Notes under the pieces: model-generated
The model's database searches: none
What the model was told of the DNA's origin: nothing
The model's input: only the letters and a program-made list of their open reading frames with translations
Position numbers and translations under genes: made by a program
Shown: positions 34,652-46,259 of the stretch, one piece after another
Position numbering within the stretch: position 1 is the stretch's first letter
Layout of the letters: every line of letters begins with the position of its first letter
Source: Aedes albopictus
Lineage: Eukaryota > Arthropoda > Insecta > Diptera > Culicidae
Reading direction: 5' to 3'
Length of the DNA stretch: 64,000 nucleotides
Assembly (NCBI RefSeq): GCF_035046485.1
Contig: NC_085138.1
Coordinates: forward strand, 443,959,204-444,023,203

Positions 34652-35291
34652 GTACCCAGATAACCACCAAGCATTTGAACAAGCTGTACAACAGACTACT
34701 AAGCTGCTTTCGACTTTTAATTGGCATTTCGACTGCCTGAGAGGTTTCCGCTCGAAGCAATGAAAATGCTTTTTAAATGCTCCACAAATGCTACGAGCAA
34801 ATAGTATGGGAGATATGTTATGTATTTAATGGCACATGCCGTTTTTTTTACATGTTGTATCCCTACCTTGTCAGAAATCACCGGAGGAAGCATTTCTGTA
34901 GCTGGTTTGGATGGGGAACATGGTCATTCAAAAATTACCGTTCCTTATACATCGTGTGCCGAATAAGTGGATCCTTGGGCGGTTCATAACTTATAGACCG
35001 AAAGAGAGAAGGAAAATGCTTTATATACAAAGAAAATATCTCTTTGAACACAAATTCTTTTATGGTTTGGAATTGAAGTCACATGCCAATCATTTTTTAT
35101 ATAGGAAATAAAACCAGTGCACATCATCGCAACAGCTGTAGTCGTATTCTGCAGGCGTTACGCTTCTTTGAAATTTTAAAACGACGTTGCTGAATTTTCC
35201 AAACCCTGCTTTTGAGTAGCGCTCAAGGCGGCTTATAAGCATTAATAAAGCGTTCTATAAATGCTATTTTTAACGCTTTCTGATTACTTGG
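34652..35291. mobile_element. possible TIR element with CCCARRTAAYCA ends
   Basis: The left end CCCAGATAACCACCAAGCAT and the inverted right end CCCAAGTAATCAGAAAGCGT agree at most positions. The size would be about 640 bp. The match is short, so this is tentative; the end words resemble those at 22249 and 50176. Confidence 0.4.
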
Positions 35292-35699
35292 GTAAGGCGT
35301 GGATTGACAAACCACCGAAGGTTGATTATTTGATCCGTTACAAGCCCGTGCACAAGGGAGGGGTTTTGGGGGTTAAACTCCTCTTATTACCGACGTTTTA
35401 TACATTAAGCGCCCCTCCCTCCACCCTTTGTCAAAATAACGACAAACCCTACCCTTGTCGCCTTTTCTGTGCATGGGCCTGATCCGTTAGAATCACTCCA
35501 CAGAGAAGCAATGCACTCGCTGACCAATAATCTGTAATTTTTTTTTTTTTTTTTGTAAAACCTTGAAATGTAAAAAAACCATAATTACCGAATAAGCTCA
35601 AAAAGCACTACATACATCTACGAAACTATGATTACCACCCATGTAAAATTCGAAAAGCTCATAAATGAAGAGGAAGAACGCCAATATCACGTAATCAGT

Positions 35700-37010
35700 A
35701 CACGGTCAGCTAGCAGTGCTCTTGTTAGTCAGTTGCGAAAATTGTGGGAGGGGGTGGCTCGGGGCTGAATCGCCATCAGGAATCATCTCCGTTCGTTTTC
35801 TGCTCCAAAACCACCCTCCTCGGAATCGAATCGATTGCGACGCGTCGTCGTCCGACGTCGATGAGATTCGAAGTGTTGGGTGTTGTGTGGGGGGGGGGGG
35901 GGGGGGGGGTGGATGCTAGCCGGGCGGATGACTTTCGATAAGTATGTGTATCGTTCGAACCTCTTCTCTCGGTTCGCTGGATGGTCATATCGTCTCTAGT
36001 AGATACACGCCGTCGCGTCGATGTCTGCTGCTCCATGCATCGCTCTATCGTAATCGCGCTTTTTGAAAAGATATTTCCCCTTGCAGCAGGTTGCATCACC
36101 TTCTCATCATTTCCACATTCGTCGAGTAGCCACGAATGAACCAACTCCGCTAAGCCGTGGCATTCCGGCTGTGTGGATGTGGACCGTTGTTCATGATGTA
36201 TGAAGCACACATGGAGGATCAAGGATGAGACAAGGCTTCCTCCGACTTCGAACTGCTCCACATTTCTCCGGTTGGTGCGAAGAGGAGCTCAACCACGCCG
36301 TCGATGATGATGAAGGGGCTGCTCTGCATGATGACCTCCCCCGTAGCACCACTGGCGCTCTGACTGACTGCTTGCTAGCCAGTCACTATCTATCTGCCGC
36401 ATTATAATCGCCGGCTATAATGATATAAGGTGTGGGTGTTTTAAATTCTGTTACCCGTCGTTCTTCATTTCGATCCCGGTCCGGGAACAGGCATCCAGCG
36501 CCCGTTGGGGGGGTTTGAGTGAGTGTGAGTGACTAACGGTGGATTTTTTGCCTTTCCGTCGTTCACTTTCTCATTTTATCAGTTACCTTCCTACACCGAA
36601 GGGGTGGGTGGATAGCTTGACTGACTGACTGACTGGCCTGGGGCTGACCGGCGGTCGTTGGTGGAACCTAATTGCAAAGCGGGATGGGCGCACAATTACG
36701 TTAACTCAAGGCAAGTTGGGATAAGCAAGAAACAGTTGATTACGATCAACATTATAATAACGACACGGGAAGGTAGGGCTCGCCCGTCCGGGACGTGTCC
36801 TGTTCAGCGCGCGGACACATTGTCGAACGGTGCCAAGCAGGTTGTGCTGCTGTTGCTCTGCTGCACATATGATAATACTGGTTCTCGTTATGGATTGTGG
36901 GTGGTGGTGGCGTTCGCTTGCTACGGAACGGTTGGAGTTGGTGGAACATAATTAACAACGTTGATGGTGATGCTACTTGACTTCGGCTCGATTCGAACAT
37001 GGGAGAGGTT
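35700..37010. other. non-repetitive, GC-richer island with a poly-G tract
   Basis: Mixed DNA with a G run of about 22 bases at 35889-35909, near a GACGTCGATG segment, and GACT repeats near 36362 and 36620. The minus-strand frame 35776-36261 gets its Pro run from the poly-G and has no domain. A run this long could form a G-quadruplex and is also error-prone in sequencing. It is possibly regulatory. Confidence 0.4.
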
Positions 37011-37183
37011 CTTGTAAAACTATCGATTTGCTACGAATGGTTTGCCGTGAATATTGAAGTAGTGAATGATTTACTACTCCGCGAAATACGCGAGCATATA
37101 TATGTTGGGACTGGGTATATATGAAAGTGTCGTAAACTTCAAGAAAATAATTATAAAGCTGACTCAGGCAACAATATGAAGAT

Positions 37184-37218
37184 AAACATAATAAATATAA
37201 ATATAAATATAAATAAGA
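37184..37218 (+). repeat. (AAATAT)n microsatellite
   Basis: Five or so copies of ATAAAT/AAATAT in a row, inside otherwise unremarkable AT-rich DNA (37020-37740). Confidence 0.8.
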
Positions 37219-37679
37219 AAAACATCTTCAAATTGTAGTGAGAAACAGTTACAGTGACCGGCAGAACAAAAATCATCATATACTTAGCCCTATCGTCCAC
37301 CTTAGTCACGGTTAGTTGACATAACATATTTGCCAACATTGTATCGAAACCTAGATTCCTCTGACAATTTTCTTCAAAAAAGATGAAGGTCAAAAATGTG
37401 TTTATGTTATAGTTTCAAAGCTAAAAATTAAGAAAAGGAAAGGAAGAGAAAACTTGGATTTTTCTAGTAATGGCAAAGACTAGGGGTGCTGCCATGAGCC
37501 GAGGGATGGTCCGATCGACACCAAAATTTGTATTTTTTTCCTTCCTTTTTTTAAACGAATATTACAACAAGATTGGTCAAAATCCGTGATGGTCGATAAA
37601 ACGCGGTGTGTACACTTGGTGTGGAATGACCCATATCGAATTATCAAGAGGTCAAATCTGACAAAACCACATGACCAAT

Positions 37680-38125
37680 TTCATTGTTTTTAGGAACTGA
37701 ATAAGTGCCGGGCTGTGATCGAACCCGTGATCATTCACTTTTTAGTTCATTCATTAATACTAAATTCCCACGGATTCCTTGAGGACATTTTCAAAGTAAT
37801 TGCTTTGGGACATTCAAAAAGTTCCTGAATAATGTCCCAAAAAAATATTCTGAAAAAATCCCTGAAGGAATTCTCATTTGAATACTTGGATAATCGGTGA
37901 ATGAATCCCTGAACAAATCTGTGGAGCATTTCTCAAAAAATATTGCTTGAAAAATTCCTCTGAGAATGCTAGGAGAAGTACAACAATGAATCCTAAAAGA
38001 CGTATGCACCTAAGAATTTCCTAAAGAATTCCTCGAGAAAAATTTTATAATTTTTCGAAGAGATTCCTGGAAGTGTGCCTAGAGGAATTCTCCAATAAAT
38101 TTTTGTATGCAACTTCCAGTGAATC
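37680..38125. repeat. tRNA-like remnant and short GGAATTCC-type array
   Basis: GATCGAACCCG near 37709 resembles a B box on the minus strand, but nothing else of a tRNA head is clear. From about 37750 to 38110 the words are those of the GGAATTCC array (mostly AATTCC with TCCCTGAA). The foldback element at 38131 is inserted at its right edge. Confidence 0.45.
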
Positions 38126-38130
38126 CCCGA

Positions 38131-40078
38131 CACGGTGCTTCATTTATCGTTATATACCATCAAAACCTGAAACGCCATTTTCTTTCTTCATCATTCTTAC
38201 ACCTCTGGACAAATTAAAAAAAAAAATCGTTAGACGAAATTTTGAGTTACGCCCTTTTAAAGGGCCTAACCCCTAAAAAATCAGCTTTTCTATAGAAAAA
38301 CATCATATTTCATAACAGAAGCATGTTTCTGCCATCAAAATTTGAAATGCCATTCTCTTTCTTTATCATTTCTACACCTCTGGACACATTTTGAAAATAA
38401 TCGTTAGGCGAATTTTTGAGTTACGCCCTTTTAAAGGGCCTAACCCCTAAAAAATGAGAGTTTCTATAGAAAAACATCATATTTGATAACAGAAGCATGC
38501 TTCTGCCAACAAAATTTGAAACACCATTCTCTTTCTTTATCATTCCTACACCTCTGGATAAATTTTGAAAATAATCGTTAGAAGAAATTTTGAGTTACGC
38601 CCTTTTAAAGGGCCTTACCCCTAAAAAAAATAGGGGTTTCTATAGAATACCATCATATTTCATAACAGAAGTATGCTTCAAAGTCCAAAATAATGAATAG
38701 TATCATTAATAATGCTACAATATTGAATGCATTGTGTATAAAAATTAGCCATTACGCCAGTATAAGGGAAGTATTCTTCAACCTGTAGGATACGGACGTT
38801 GTTGGCTTCATTTACTATTATAGCCAGAACAATATACAATGAAAACCATAAACGACAGTTCATTTACTTTTTCACTTATATAGTTAATGCACACCCATAA
38901 ACTGAATTTCAAAAATAATGTTGGTCAAATTCTCCAGTTACGCCCATTTGAAGGTCATAAGTACTTATAGTAGAATTATTATAAAACTTAGTTTCGTTTA
39001 ATCACGTTTATTCTTCGGTAACGTAGTTTAGCAGTTAAATATAGAACTATAATTACAATTGATCATCGCAATCCTTAATTTTCTATGTTTATTAATTGAA
39101 AACAGCATTCACCAATAAATCTAACGAATGAGATAGGCACATGCCATCGCTTGTTTTGTCTTTAAAAAAGCAATACAAAAAACTTACGTCCCACGCTATG
39201 AATGGCAATTGATACAAACATGATTGCTTCCCACATGTTTGAAAATACTTCCCTTATATTAGCGTAATGGCCAATTTGTATACAAACATCAATACAAATA
39301 GCCAATATTAGTGCATAGTATCAAATTGTAGCATTATTAATAATACGTTTTATTATTTGGGACTTCAAGGCATGCTTTTGTTATGAAATATGATGATTTT
39401 CTATAGAAACCCTGATTTTTAGGGGTTTAACCCTTTAAAAGGGCGTAACTCAGAATTTCGTCTAACGATTATTTTAAAAATTTGTTCAGAAGTGTAGAAA
39501 TGATAAAGAAGGAGCATGGCGTTTCAGGTTTTGATGGCAGAAGCATGCTTCTGTTATGAAATATGATGGTATTCTATAAAAACCCCTATTTTTTAGGGGC
39601 GTAACTCAAAATTTCGTCCAACGATTATTTTCAAAATTTATCCAGAGGTGTAGGAATGATAAAGAAAGAGAATGGCGTTTCAAATTTTGTTGGCAGAAGC
39701 ATGCTTCTGTTATGAAATATGATGTTTTTCTATAGAAACTCTCATTTTTTAGGGGTTAGGCCCTTTAAAAGGGCGTAACTCAAAAATTTGTCTAACGATT
39801 ATTTTCAAAATTTGTCCAGAGGTGTAGAAATGATAAAGAAAGAGAATGGCGTTTCAAATTTTGATGGCATAAACATGCTTCTGTTATAAAATATGATGTT
39901 TTTCTATAGAAACCCTGATTTTTAGGGGTTAGGCCCTTTAAAAGGGCGTAACTCAAAATTTCGTCTAACTATTTTTTTTTTAAATTGTCCAGAGGTGTAG
40001 GAATGATGAAGAAAGAGAATGGCATTTCAGGTTTTGATGGTATATTTTTTTGATAATGACGGTAAATGAAGCACCGTG
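38131..40078. mobile_element. 1.95-kb foldback transposon, tandem-repeat arms, 5-bp target duplication
   Basis: The terminal word CACGGTGCTTCATTTA is found inverted at the right end, and the five bases CCCGA stand directly outside both ends (38126-38130, 40079-40083). Each arm is a head-to-tail series of about 174-bp units marked by GAGTTACGCCCTTTTAAAGG, ACAGAAGCATGCTTCTG and CTTTCTTTATCATT. There are three full units and a partial one on the left (38150-38960) and four inverted units on the right (39360-40060). The middle (about 38690-39360) is partly inverted too. No open frame of note. The layout is that of FB-type foldback elements known from Drosophila. Confidence 0.9.
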
Positions 40079-40089
40079 CCCGAAGTAGT

Positions 40090-40470
40090 TCTCGGGGAAA
40101 CAACTCGAGAATTTTTTGATGAATTATTAAGATAAATTTCTGAAGAAGTATTTGAAAAAATAATCCAACGAATCCCTCTACATATATCCTAAGAATACTA
40201 GGAGAAATTCCTCAAAGAATCTCAGACAAATTCCTCATGAAAATCCTGGATGAAGTCGTCGTGTAATCTCTAGAAGAAATCTTCAACTATTCGTTGAGAA
40301 TTACTGCAAGGAATCTCTGGAGGAATTATTTAATCTACAAAAAAATCACTTCCAATTCCTTCAGAAATCATCGTTGCAATACCGGAAGATATTTCCGATG
40401 ATCCCAGGACAAATTTATTAAGAAATATTGTGAAAAATTCTCAAATGAATCCCTGGATAAATTAAGATAT
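40090..40470. repeat. decayed GGAATTCC-type array
   Basis: Diverged units around AGAAATTCCTC and GGAATCTC. This is probably the continuation of the array interrupted by the foldback element at 38131-40078. Confidence 0.6.
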
Positions 40471-40471
40471 G

Positions 40472-40732
40472 GGGGCTTCCATTACCACAGCTGTGAAGGC
40501 GTGAGTATTCAGAGGAGTTCGATTCCCAGCGATCCAGGAGCTTTTCGTAAGTGAAATTTCCTTGACTTCCTTCGAAAAAGATTGGCTTCGTGCCTTCCAC
40601 ACGATATACGAAAGCAAAATAGTTATTTTTAGAGGAACCACTCAGTTAGTAACTGTGAAAATGCTCATGGAACAACAAGTTGAGTAGCTGGCTTTGCCCC
40701 TGTGAAGACGTCAAGCCAAGAAGAGGAACACG
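40472..40732 (+). mobile_element. tRNA-related SINE, third family
   Basis: A tRNA-like head (GGCTTCCATTACCACAGCTG; B box near AGTTCGATTCCCAG) is followed by TTTTCGTAAGTGAAATTTCC, CACACGATATACGAA, CAGTTAGTAACTGTG and the end CAAGCCAAGAAGAGGAA. I recall this order of motifs from abundant Aedes SINEs. The head is mutated. It lies inside the GGAATTCC array. Confidence 0.75.
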
Positions 40733-40769
40733 TAGATTGAAAAAGAGTGGGACTTCTTTATGAAATTCA

Positions 40770-42785
40770 TTCAGAATTTCCGTTAAACATGATAATCCAG
40801 GGATAACTTCGGAAGTTTTTCAAGTGATATTTTTTCAAACATTTTTTATGGACTCGTGTTGATTTTTTTAATGCCTTCATGGATTCTTTCAACACAAATT
40901 TGTCCAGAAATTGATTTGGAAATTTTGTTTTAGGGATTAAAACTGAAATTTCTCTAAGAATTCTTGCAAAAAGTCTTCCAAGAATTGCTTCACAAATTTC
41001 TGCAGGAATTTGTTCTAAAATTTCTTCAAAAACTTAGCACAGAAATATTTCAGAAAATGCTGTAAAACTTCTCCAGAAACACCTTCAAGGATTTCTCACG
41101 AAATTCTAGAAGAAATTCCTTCAGAAATATCTCGAAAGTTTCTTCATAAAACCGTTCATGAATTTTTCGATAAATACCTAAAAAACTCTTTTAGAATATT
41201 TCACAGTCATGTCTTCAGACGTTGTTTCGGAGAAGCGTTCAGAAAGCTTTCCAGGAATGTCTTCATAAATTTCTCTGAAGATTCCTTCAATGGATTTCTT
41301 CCAGATTTGTATCCCGGGATTCATTTACAAAATTCTTCTAGAGATGCGAAAATTGCTCCGGGATATCTCCACAGATTCCTTAAAAAACTTATCTAGGGAA
41401 TCTTTCACAAAATCTTACGTGAGTTACGTCATAAATTTCTCCAAGATCTTCCTGAAACACTCCTCCAGAGTTTGCTTCAGAAAATCCTACAGAGATACCT
41501 CCAGAAAATGTTCCAATTATTCACTTTAAAGACCCTCCATACTTCAGTAATTCATTCATAGATACCTTTAGATTCAGAAAAAAACCTTCAAAGATTCCTT
41601 CAGTAATCCCTCCAGGGATTCATTTAAAATACATTGCATGAATTCTTTAAAAAATGTTCAAGCGATTTCTTTCACGAATCCTTCTTTCACGAGAGCCTTC
41701 GAAAAAAAAAATCTAAATTTCTTCAATAGAGATTCTGAAGAAATTCTCAGAAAAACAACTGCACGAATCTGTCTAGGATTCTTCAATAAAAAAAAATCAT
41801 TCAAATATTTCTCCAAAGTTTTTATTAGAAATTCTTCAAAAGAATAGCCAAGAAAATCTTCCAAAGATTTCTTAATTAATTTCTCAATACACTCATTCAA
41901 TATTTTTTCTTTGTGAATTCCTGCTCTATAGGAAAATTTACACAGATTTCTTCAGAAAATCCCTCCAGTGGTTCCACAATGACATTCAAAATACCTTCAT
42001 CAAATTCTTTAAATTAACCTCCCAAATTCCTCCATGGGTTCCTTTAGAAAGTTCTTCACATATAACCAGGAGTTCCTCCAGAATTTTTCTGCGAATTTCA
42101 TCGGAGATTATTACGAGGGTTCTCTCGAAAAATCTTCCGAATATTTCCTCAGAAACTCGTCCAGTGTTTCTTTTAAGGATCTGTACAGGTAATTCTTCAC
42201 GAACTGCTCCATTCGAACGAACTGCCTATTCCAGAAGGATTATTTCTGTGATTCCATTGAAAATACTCGAAGAAATGTATCTAGGATTTCTTCAAAATTT
42301 CCCCACAGATTCTTGTATGAATTCTTTCAGGGGTTTCAGCAAGAATTCAGATATTCTTTTGGAAAATTTATCAAGGCCATTTTATTTTTTTCAGAAATTC
42401 TTCGGAAATTCCGTAGGATATTCTCAGCAGAGTTTTCAAGAAATGTTACTTTACATAGATACATTATCAATTTGTTCCTCCGCAAATTCCTACACGGAAT
42501 TCTTCAATTATACGAAAAAAGATTTTTCCAGGAATTCTCTCAGAAAATCGTCCACAAGTTTCATTAGGGCATTTTTTTAAAATATTTCCAAAAATATCTT
42601 AAGTTATCTTTTCGGATTTCCACGAAAGGTTTTCTACGGAGTTTCATAGGTTTTCTCAGAAATTTCCACTGCATACCTTCTACAGAAATTCTACTAGAGC
42701 TATTTTTTAAAAATTCCTTCAGAATTCTTAAAAAAAAACTTTTCAAAACCCCATTTTCAAATTTCTTTGGGAAAACTTTACATTA
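40770..42785. repeat. long decayed array, pyrimidine-rich on + (opposite to 31.4-34.3 kb)
   Basis: About 2 kb of words such as TTCTTCAGAAATTCCTTC and CCTCCAGAGATTCCTT, the same repeat type as at 31.4 kb but with the strands exchanged. Open frames (for example 42164-42580) are repeat by-products. The last about 105 bp (42677-42785) recur at 45707-45810. Confidence 0.8.
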
Positions 42786-42939
42786 CAAACATTATCAGAA
42801 AAGTGGCTCTACTTCAAAAAGTTCACTTTAATAGGGTAACTTCTATATAGGTTACCTTGTCAACCCAGTTTTGCTTCAATGATACATATTGCTCATTTTA
42901 CTGGCATTTTATCAGATTTGCTGGTATGTCTGAAACATA

Positions 42940-43090
42940 CTGGAAAAACTTGTAATTAGAAGGCACGAAATGTTGCTAATTGGCAAATTGAGAGATGAAA
43001 TTTGTGAAAAAAATCGTGTTCTGGTGGGATTCGAACCCACGACTCCGTATTCGCTAGACCGGCGCTTTAAGCAACTAAGCCGAAAAGAGA
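42940..43090 (-). mobile_element. tRNA-derived SINE, second family, inverted partner
   Basis: Same family as 2881-3032 and 43168-43317, here on the minus strand. The 3' tail starts at 42940 (inverse of AAGTTTTTCCAG) and the tRNA-like head decays at about 43085. One D-loop base differs from the partner (TTGCTTAAAGC against TTGGTTAAAGC). The copy lies head to head with the next one, 80 bp away. Confidence 0.85.
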
Positions 43091-43167
43091 GATGAGTTTG
43101 TGAAATAGGAGTGTTCACGGTGCGGCTTCGGAGTCAGTTTGGCTTTCTATTCCGCAGAACCATTGCC

Positions 43168-43317
43168 TGTTCTGTGGCTTAGTTGGTTAAAGCGCTGGTC
43201 TAGCGAATACGGAGTCGTGGGTTCGAATCCCACCAGAACGCGATTTTTTTCACAAATTTCATCTCTCAATTTGCCAATTAGCAACATTTCGTGCCTTCTA
43301 ATTACAAGTTTTTCCAG
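43168..43317 (+). mobile_element. tRNA-derived SINE, second family, complete copy
   Basis: The head TGTTCTGTGGCTTAGTTGG can be drawn as acceptor stem TGTTCTG paired with CAGAACG, D stem GCTT/AAGC and T arm GTGGG-TTCGAAT-CCCAC. The anticodon stem pairs poorly. The tail of about 75 bp ends ACAAGTTTTTCCAG. Intact A and B boxes mean RNA polymerase III could still read it. It forms a long hairpin with the copy at 42940-43090. Confidence 0.87.
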
Positions 43318-44088
43318 CCAGTTTTGCTTATTTTATTATGAATGAAGTATAGTGCCTCGAGCATGTAACTTTAACAGTATATTTCAACCTTTCCTTATGG
43401 ATGCCTTCAAGCAAGCTCTTGTTTTCGGCATCTTTTCGCTGATATTTTTCATTATTGCTACGGTAGTTATATTATCTGAAGTAGCTTTGAGTTTGATGGA
43501 TTACTTAGGTAGTACAGTTACTTAACATAGAATTGCACCTAACCCAACTCTACTTGAGCAGAATTTGTCATGAGTTGACTGATTGGCTTGTGTCAGATGA
43601 GGAGTCTCCATTTAACCTTCTTTACACTTTTGAGTGTTCCTTCGCAAACTTTGCAAATTCAGGCGTCCCTGCTCAACAAACTAGGGAACCTGTAATAATT
43701 GGTTGCGAACACATTTTATGAATAATTCGCTTCCATTGCTACTCCAAGAGAGTTTCGTTGTGGTTTTGTTACTACAACGCCCTCCATTGTGGTATACCAT
43801 GACTATTGCTTTGAAAGAAGCTTGTCTTTTGCGGCCTGTGCGGACCGCAAGAGGTATTCCTGAATGGAACTCTGATCTGTTCAAGTTCAAAATATCTTCG
43901 GATTAACCATTCTTTCGTATAGTTACGAATCTTTAGTTTCCGCCCGAGAATTGTAGCTATATAATTGACTTAGTGGGCACTAAAAAGCTCTGCTTATTTC
44001 AAATCTCCAAGAGCAAATTGGGTTTTGTCCTATTTTTATCCAGAGGGATTTGAGTATTTCAAACATGTTTTGAACTCTTGTAGTTTTC
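43318..44088. other. non-coding, nothing recognised
   Basis: Ordinary AT-rich DNA. The overlapping short frames at 43681-43906 lack domains. Confidence 0.4.
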
Positions 44089-44090
44089 TA

Positions 44091-45042
44091 AGGAGTGTAT
44101 CGTAAAGTAGTTGAAAATGTTTAAAATAGCCTAAAAAATAGTTTAATACAACTTTTAAGTAATTTTTGGAGATACTGTATAAATCCTTGAAAAAAGAAAT
44201 GGCTTTTATGATTTTATAAAAATGTTCTTTTAACTGGACTTTTAACCTAGATTACTGAACGCATGTTTTTAAATTTTTGCACACCTTCTAAAAAATTTAA
44301 ATTGCGAAAAAAGTTCGATAATGTTCGAAAATTGTTAACTTTTTTGTGCGAATATAATAAGCTCCAGAATCCTCATGATATAGGCAAATTATTTTTTTCA
44401 AGAAAAATCTCCACTGCATTTAAGCTCAATTCTTAAAAATGAAAAAAGGCCATTTTTAAGGAACCCCTTTTTTCTATGCTCCTCTAAATCATGTTTACGC
44501 AAATAAAAAATACATAAAATGATAAATTCGCATTTTTTAAATAGGGTATGTTTTTTAATTTATGGACGAGTAAGTTAGAGCAAAAAATAGAATTTTATAA
44601 CCTTTTAAGATATTAAAAGCAGAACTTCAAAGTTTGACCAAAAAATAGACGGTTTTTGGAGTGGACCATTTTGTAGATATAGGAGATTTTTCTGTCGAAA
44701 ATATGAATTTTGAAAGTCGGTGCTGAATGATATGTTATGTGTACATAACTATTAACAAGCATCAACATTTTCCAGATTTTTTATCGTACAAATTTTACTC
44801 GCTACAGATTTTTGAAATGTTGAAAAATCTTAACAAAATTGCATTTTGTGCAGATTTTTATTTTGTGAGGTGTATTCATTTAACCATATTTTCAATAATA
44901 CTAAATATTTTCCAAATTTTTCCAAGGTATTCTAAACCTAACTATATTGTGACGATTTCATAGAAGAACCGAAATGAAAAGACCAACCCAGCTTCGAGAT
45001 AGAGCATTCTGAACATTTTCAACTACTTTCCGATACACTCCT
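44091..45042. mobile_element. about 950-bp TIR element, TA-flanked
   Basis: The ends AGGAGTGTATCGTAAAGTAG and, inverted, AGGAGTGTATCGGAAAGTAG match for about 35 bp with few changes. TA stands outside both (44089-44090, 45043-45044). The interior is very AT-rich with no transposase frame. It is non-autonomous and of mariner type by its flank. Confidence 0.8.
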
Positions 45043-45049
45043 TAGTGGG

Positions 45050-45690
45050 TATTTCCGTGGCATGAAATTACTCCATAGTTTTATCCTGAAAGGATGAGTG
45101 CGTTGCATAAAGAAGGAATCAGTTCCAGATTTATCTGGTTACCTCATTCTTTCTGAAATGCTTGAAACGCATTGTGGATTATCACATATGTGATGTTCGT
45201 CTGGTTAACATGCCTATTCATGTGAACTCACATGCCTCTCAATTTGGCGTGTCCACAGTTTCCACGTTTTCAAGAAAGTACTCGCTCAAACGTAGTTTTT
45301 GCTTGGGTGATTTCTAGAATTTTGAGAATGCTTCCGATGACGTCATATTGAAAGTTGCATGACGTCACAAGCTACCTCCAATGAGCTATAGGCTCTCTTT
45401 ACGCGCATGCATTTTACAGTGTCCTCTTCTGGGCACTGATTAAACCCGTTGTGGTATGGGCTAGAGCTCTCGTTGCGCTTATGCGTTTATTCCCTCTTCT
45501 AGGGCACCCCTTCCTATTCCCTTTCCTTTCCCTTCCTAATTCGCATCCCTTGTCCCATTCTCCCTCAGGTAAATGATGAAATAGGCTTATATGTAAGGCG
45601 ATGGCGCAAATGTCCCAAATGGAGGATAACGTGCCTCCAGAGCCGGCCTTCTGATAACTGATACCTACCCTTATCCAAGGGTTCTTCCAA
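45050..45690 (+). other. possible retroelement 3' region
   Basis: The stretch ends with GGCGCAAATGTCCCAAATGG, AGGATAACGTGCCTCCAGAG and CCGGCCTTCTGATA, wording I associate with a common culicine interspersed repeat. A C/T-rich run precedes it (45505-45575). TGACGTCA-like words occur at 45338-45368. No coding frame. Tentative. Confidence 0.35.
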
Positions 45691-45706
45691 GAATTCTTTC
45701 AAATTC

Positions 45707-45810
45707 TTTCTACAGAAATTCTACCAGAGCTATTTTTAGAAATTCCTTCAGAATTCTTTAAAAAAAACTTTTTAAAGCCCCATTTTGAAATTTCTTTGAG
45801 AAAACTTTAC
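45707..45810. repeat. direct copy of 42677-42785
   Basis: TCTACAGAAATTCTACCAGA and the following about 85 bp, through CCCCATTTTGAAATTTCTTT, repeat the end of the array at 42.7 kb with few changes. The two copies flank about 2.9 kb that holds the SINE pair and the 44.1-kb element. Confidence 0.75.
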
Positions 45811-46259
45811 AAATATCTTCAAAAGTATTTGGAAAACTGTAGAAGTCAGTTTTCCAATAACTTCTTCTGGAATTTTAGCAGGGATTTAGCTAACTATTTG
45901 AGACATTTTTGCTTATTGGATGGCTTTTTAATCCCTATTTGTTTGATATGGACATCAAATGGAATCGCTCAAGTAATTTTCTGAAATCCCAATTAACTGG
46001 AACATTATTTTTCCTTGACCGAAATGGCCTAGAATTTATTCACAGAAAGCCCTGAGCTTCGTACTGGGGCAAGAGAAATGCTACTCTTTCTATTTTTTTG
46101 AGCGATTTCTTGCGATATGTAGATTGAATCTTCCGCGCATCGAGATAGCGTAAGAAATTCCTTGCGATCTACGTACAAGCAATTACCAAAGATTCTACTA
46201 ATACTACTAATACTGCAATAATCGTTTAATTTTTCTATAACTTGAATACTGTATATTTT

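Noticed and set aside
35776..36261. 161-codon minus-strand frame
   Set aside because: It depends on the poly-G/poly-C run for its Pro tract; no domain and no splice context.
38131..40078. CRISPR-like or satellite array
   Set aside because: Units are about 174 bp without spacers and invert at the centre; the foldback structure with target duplication explains them.
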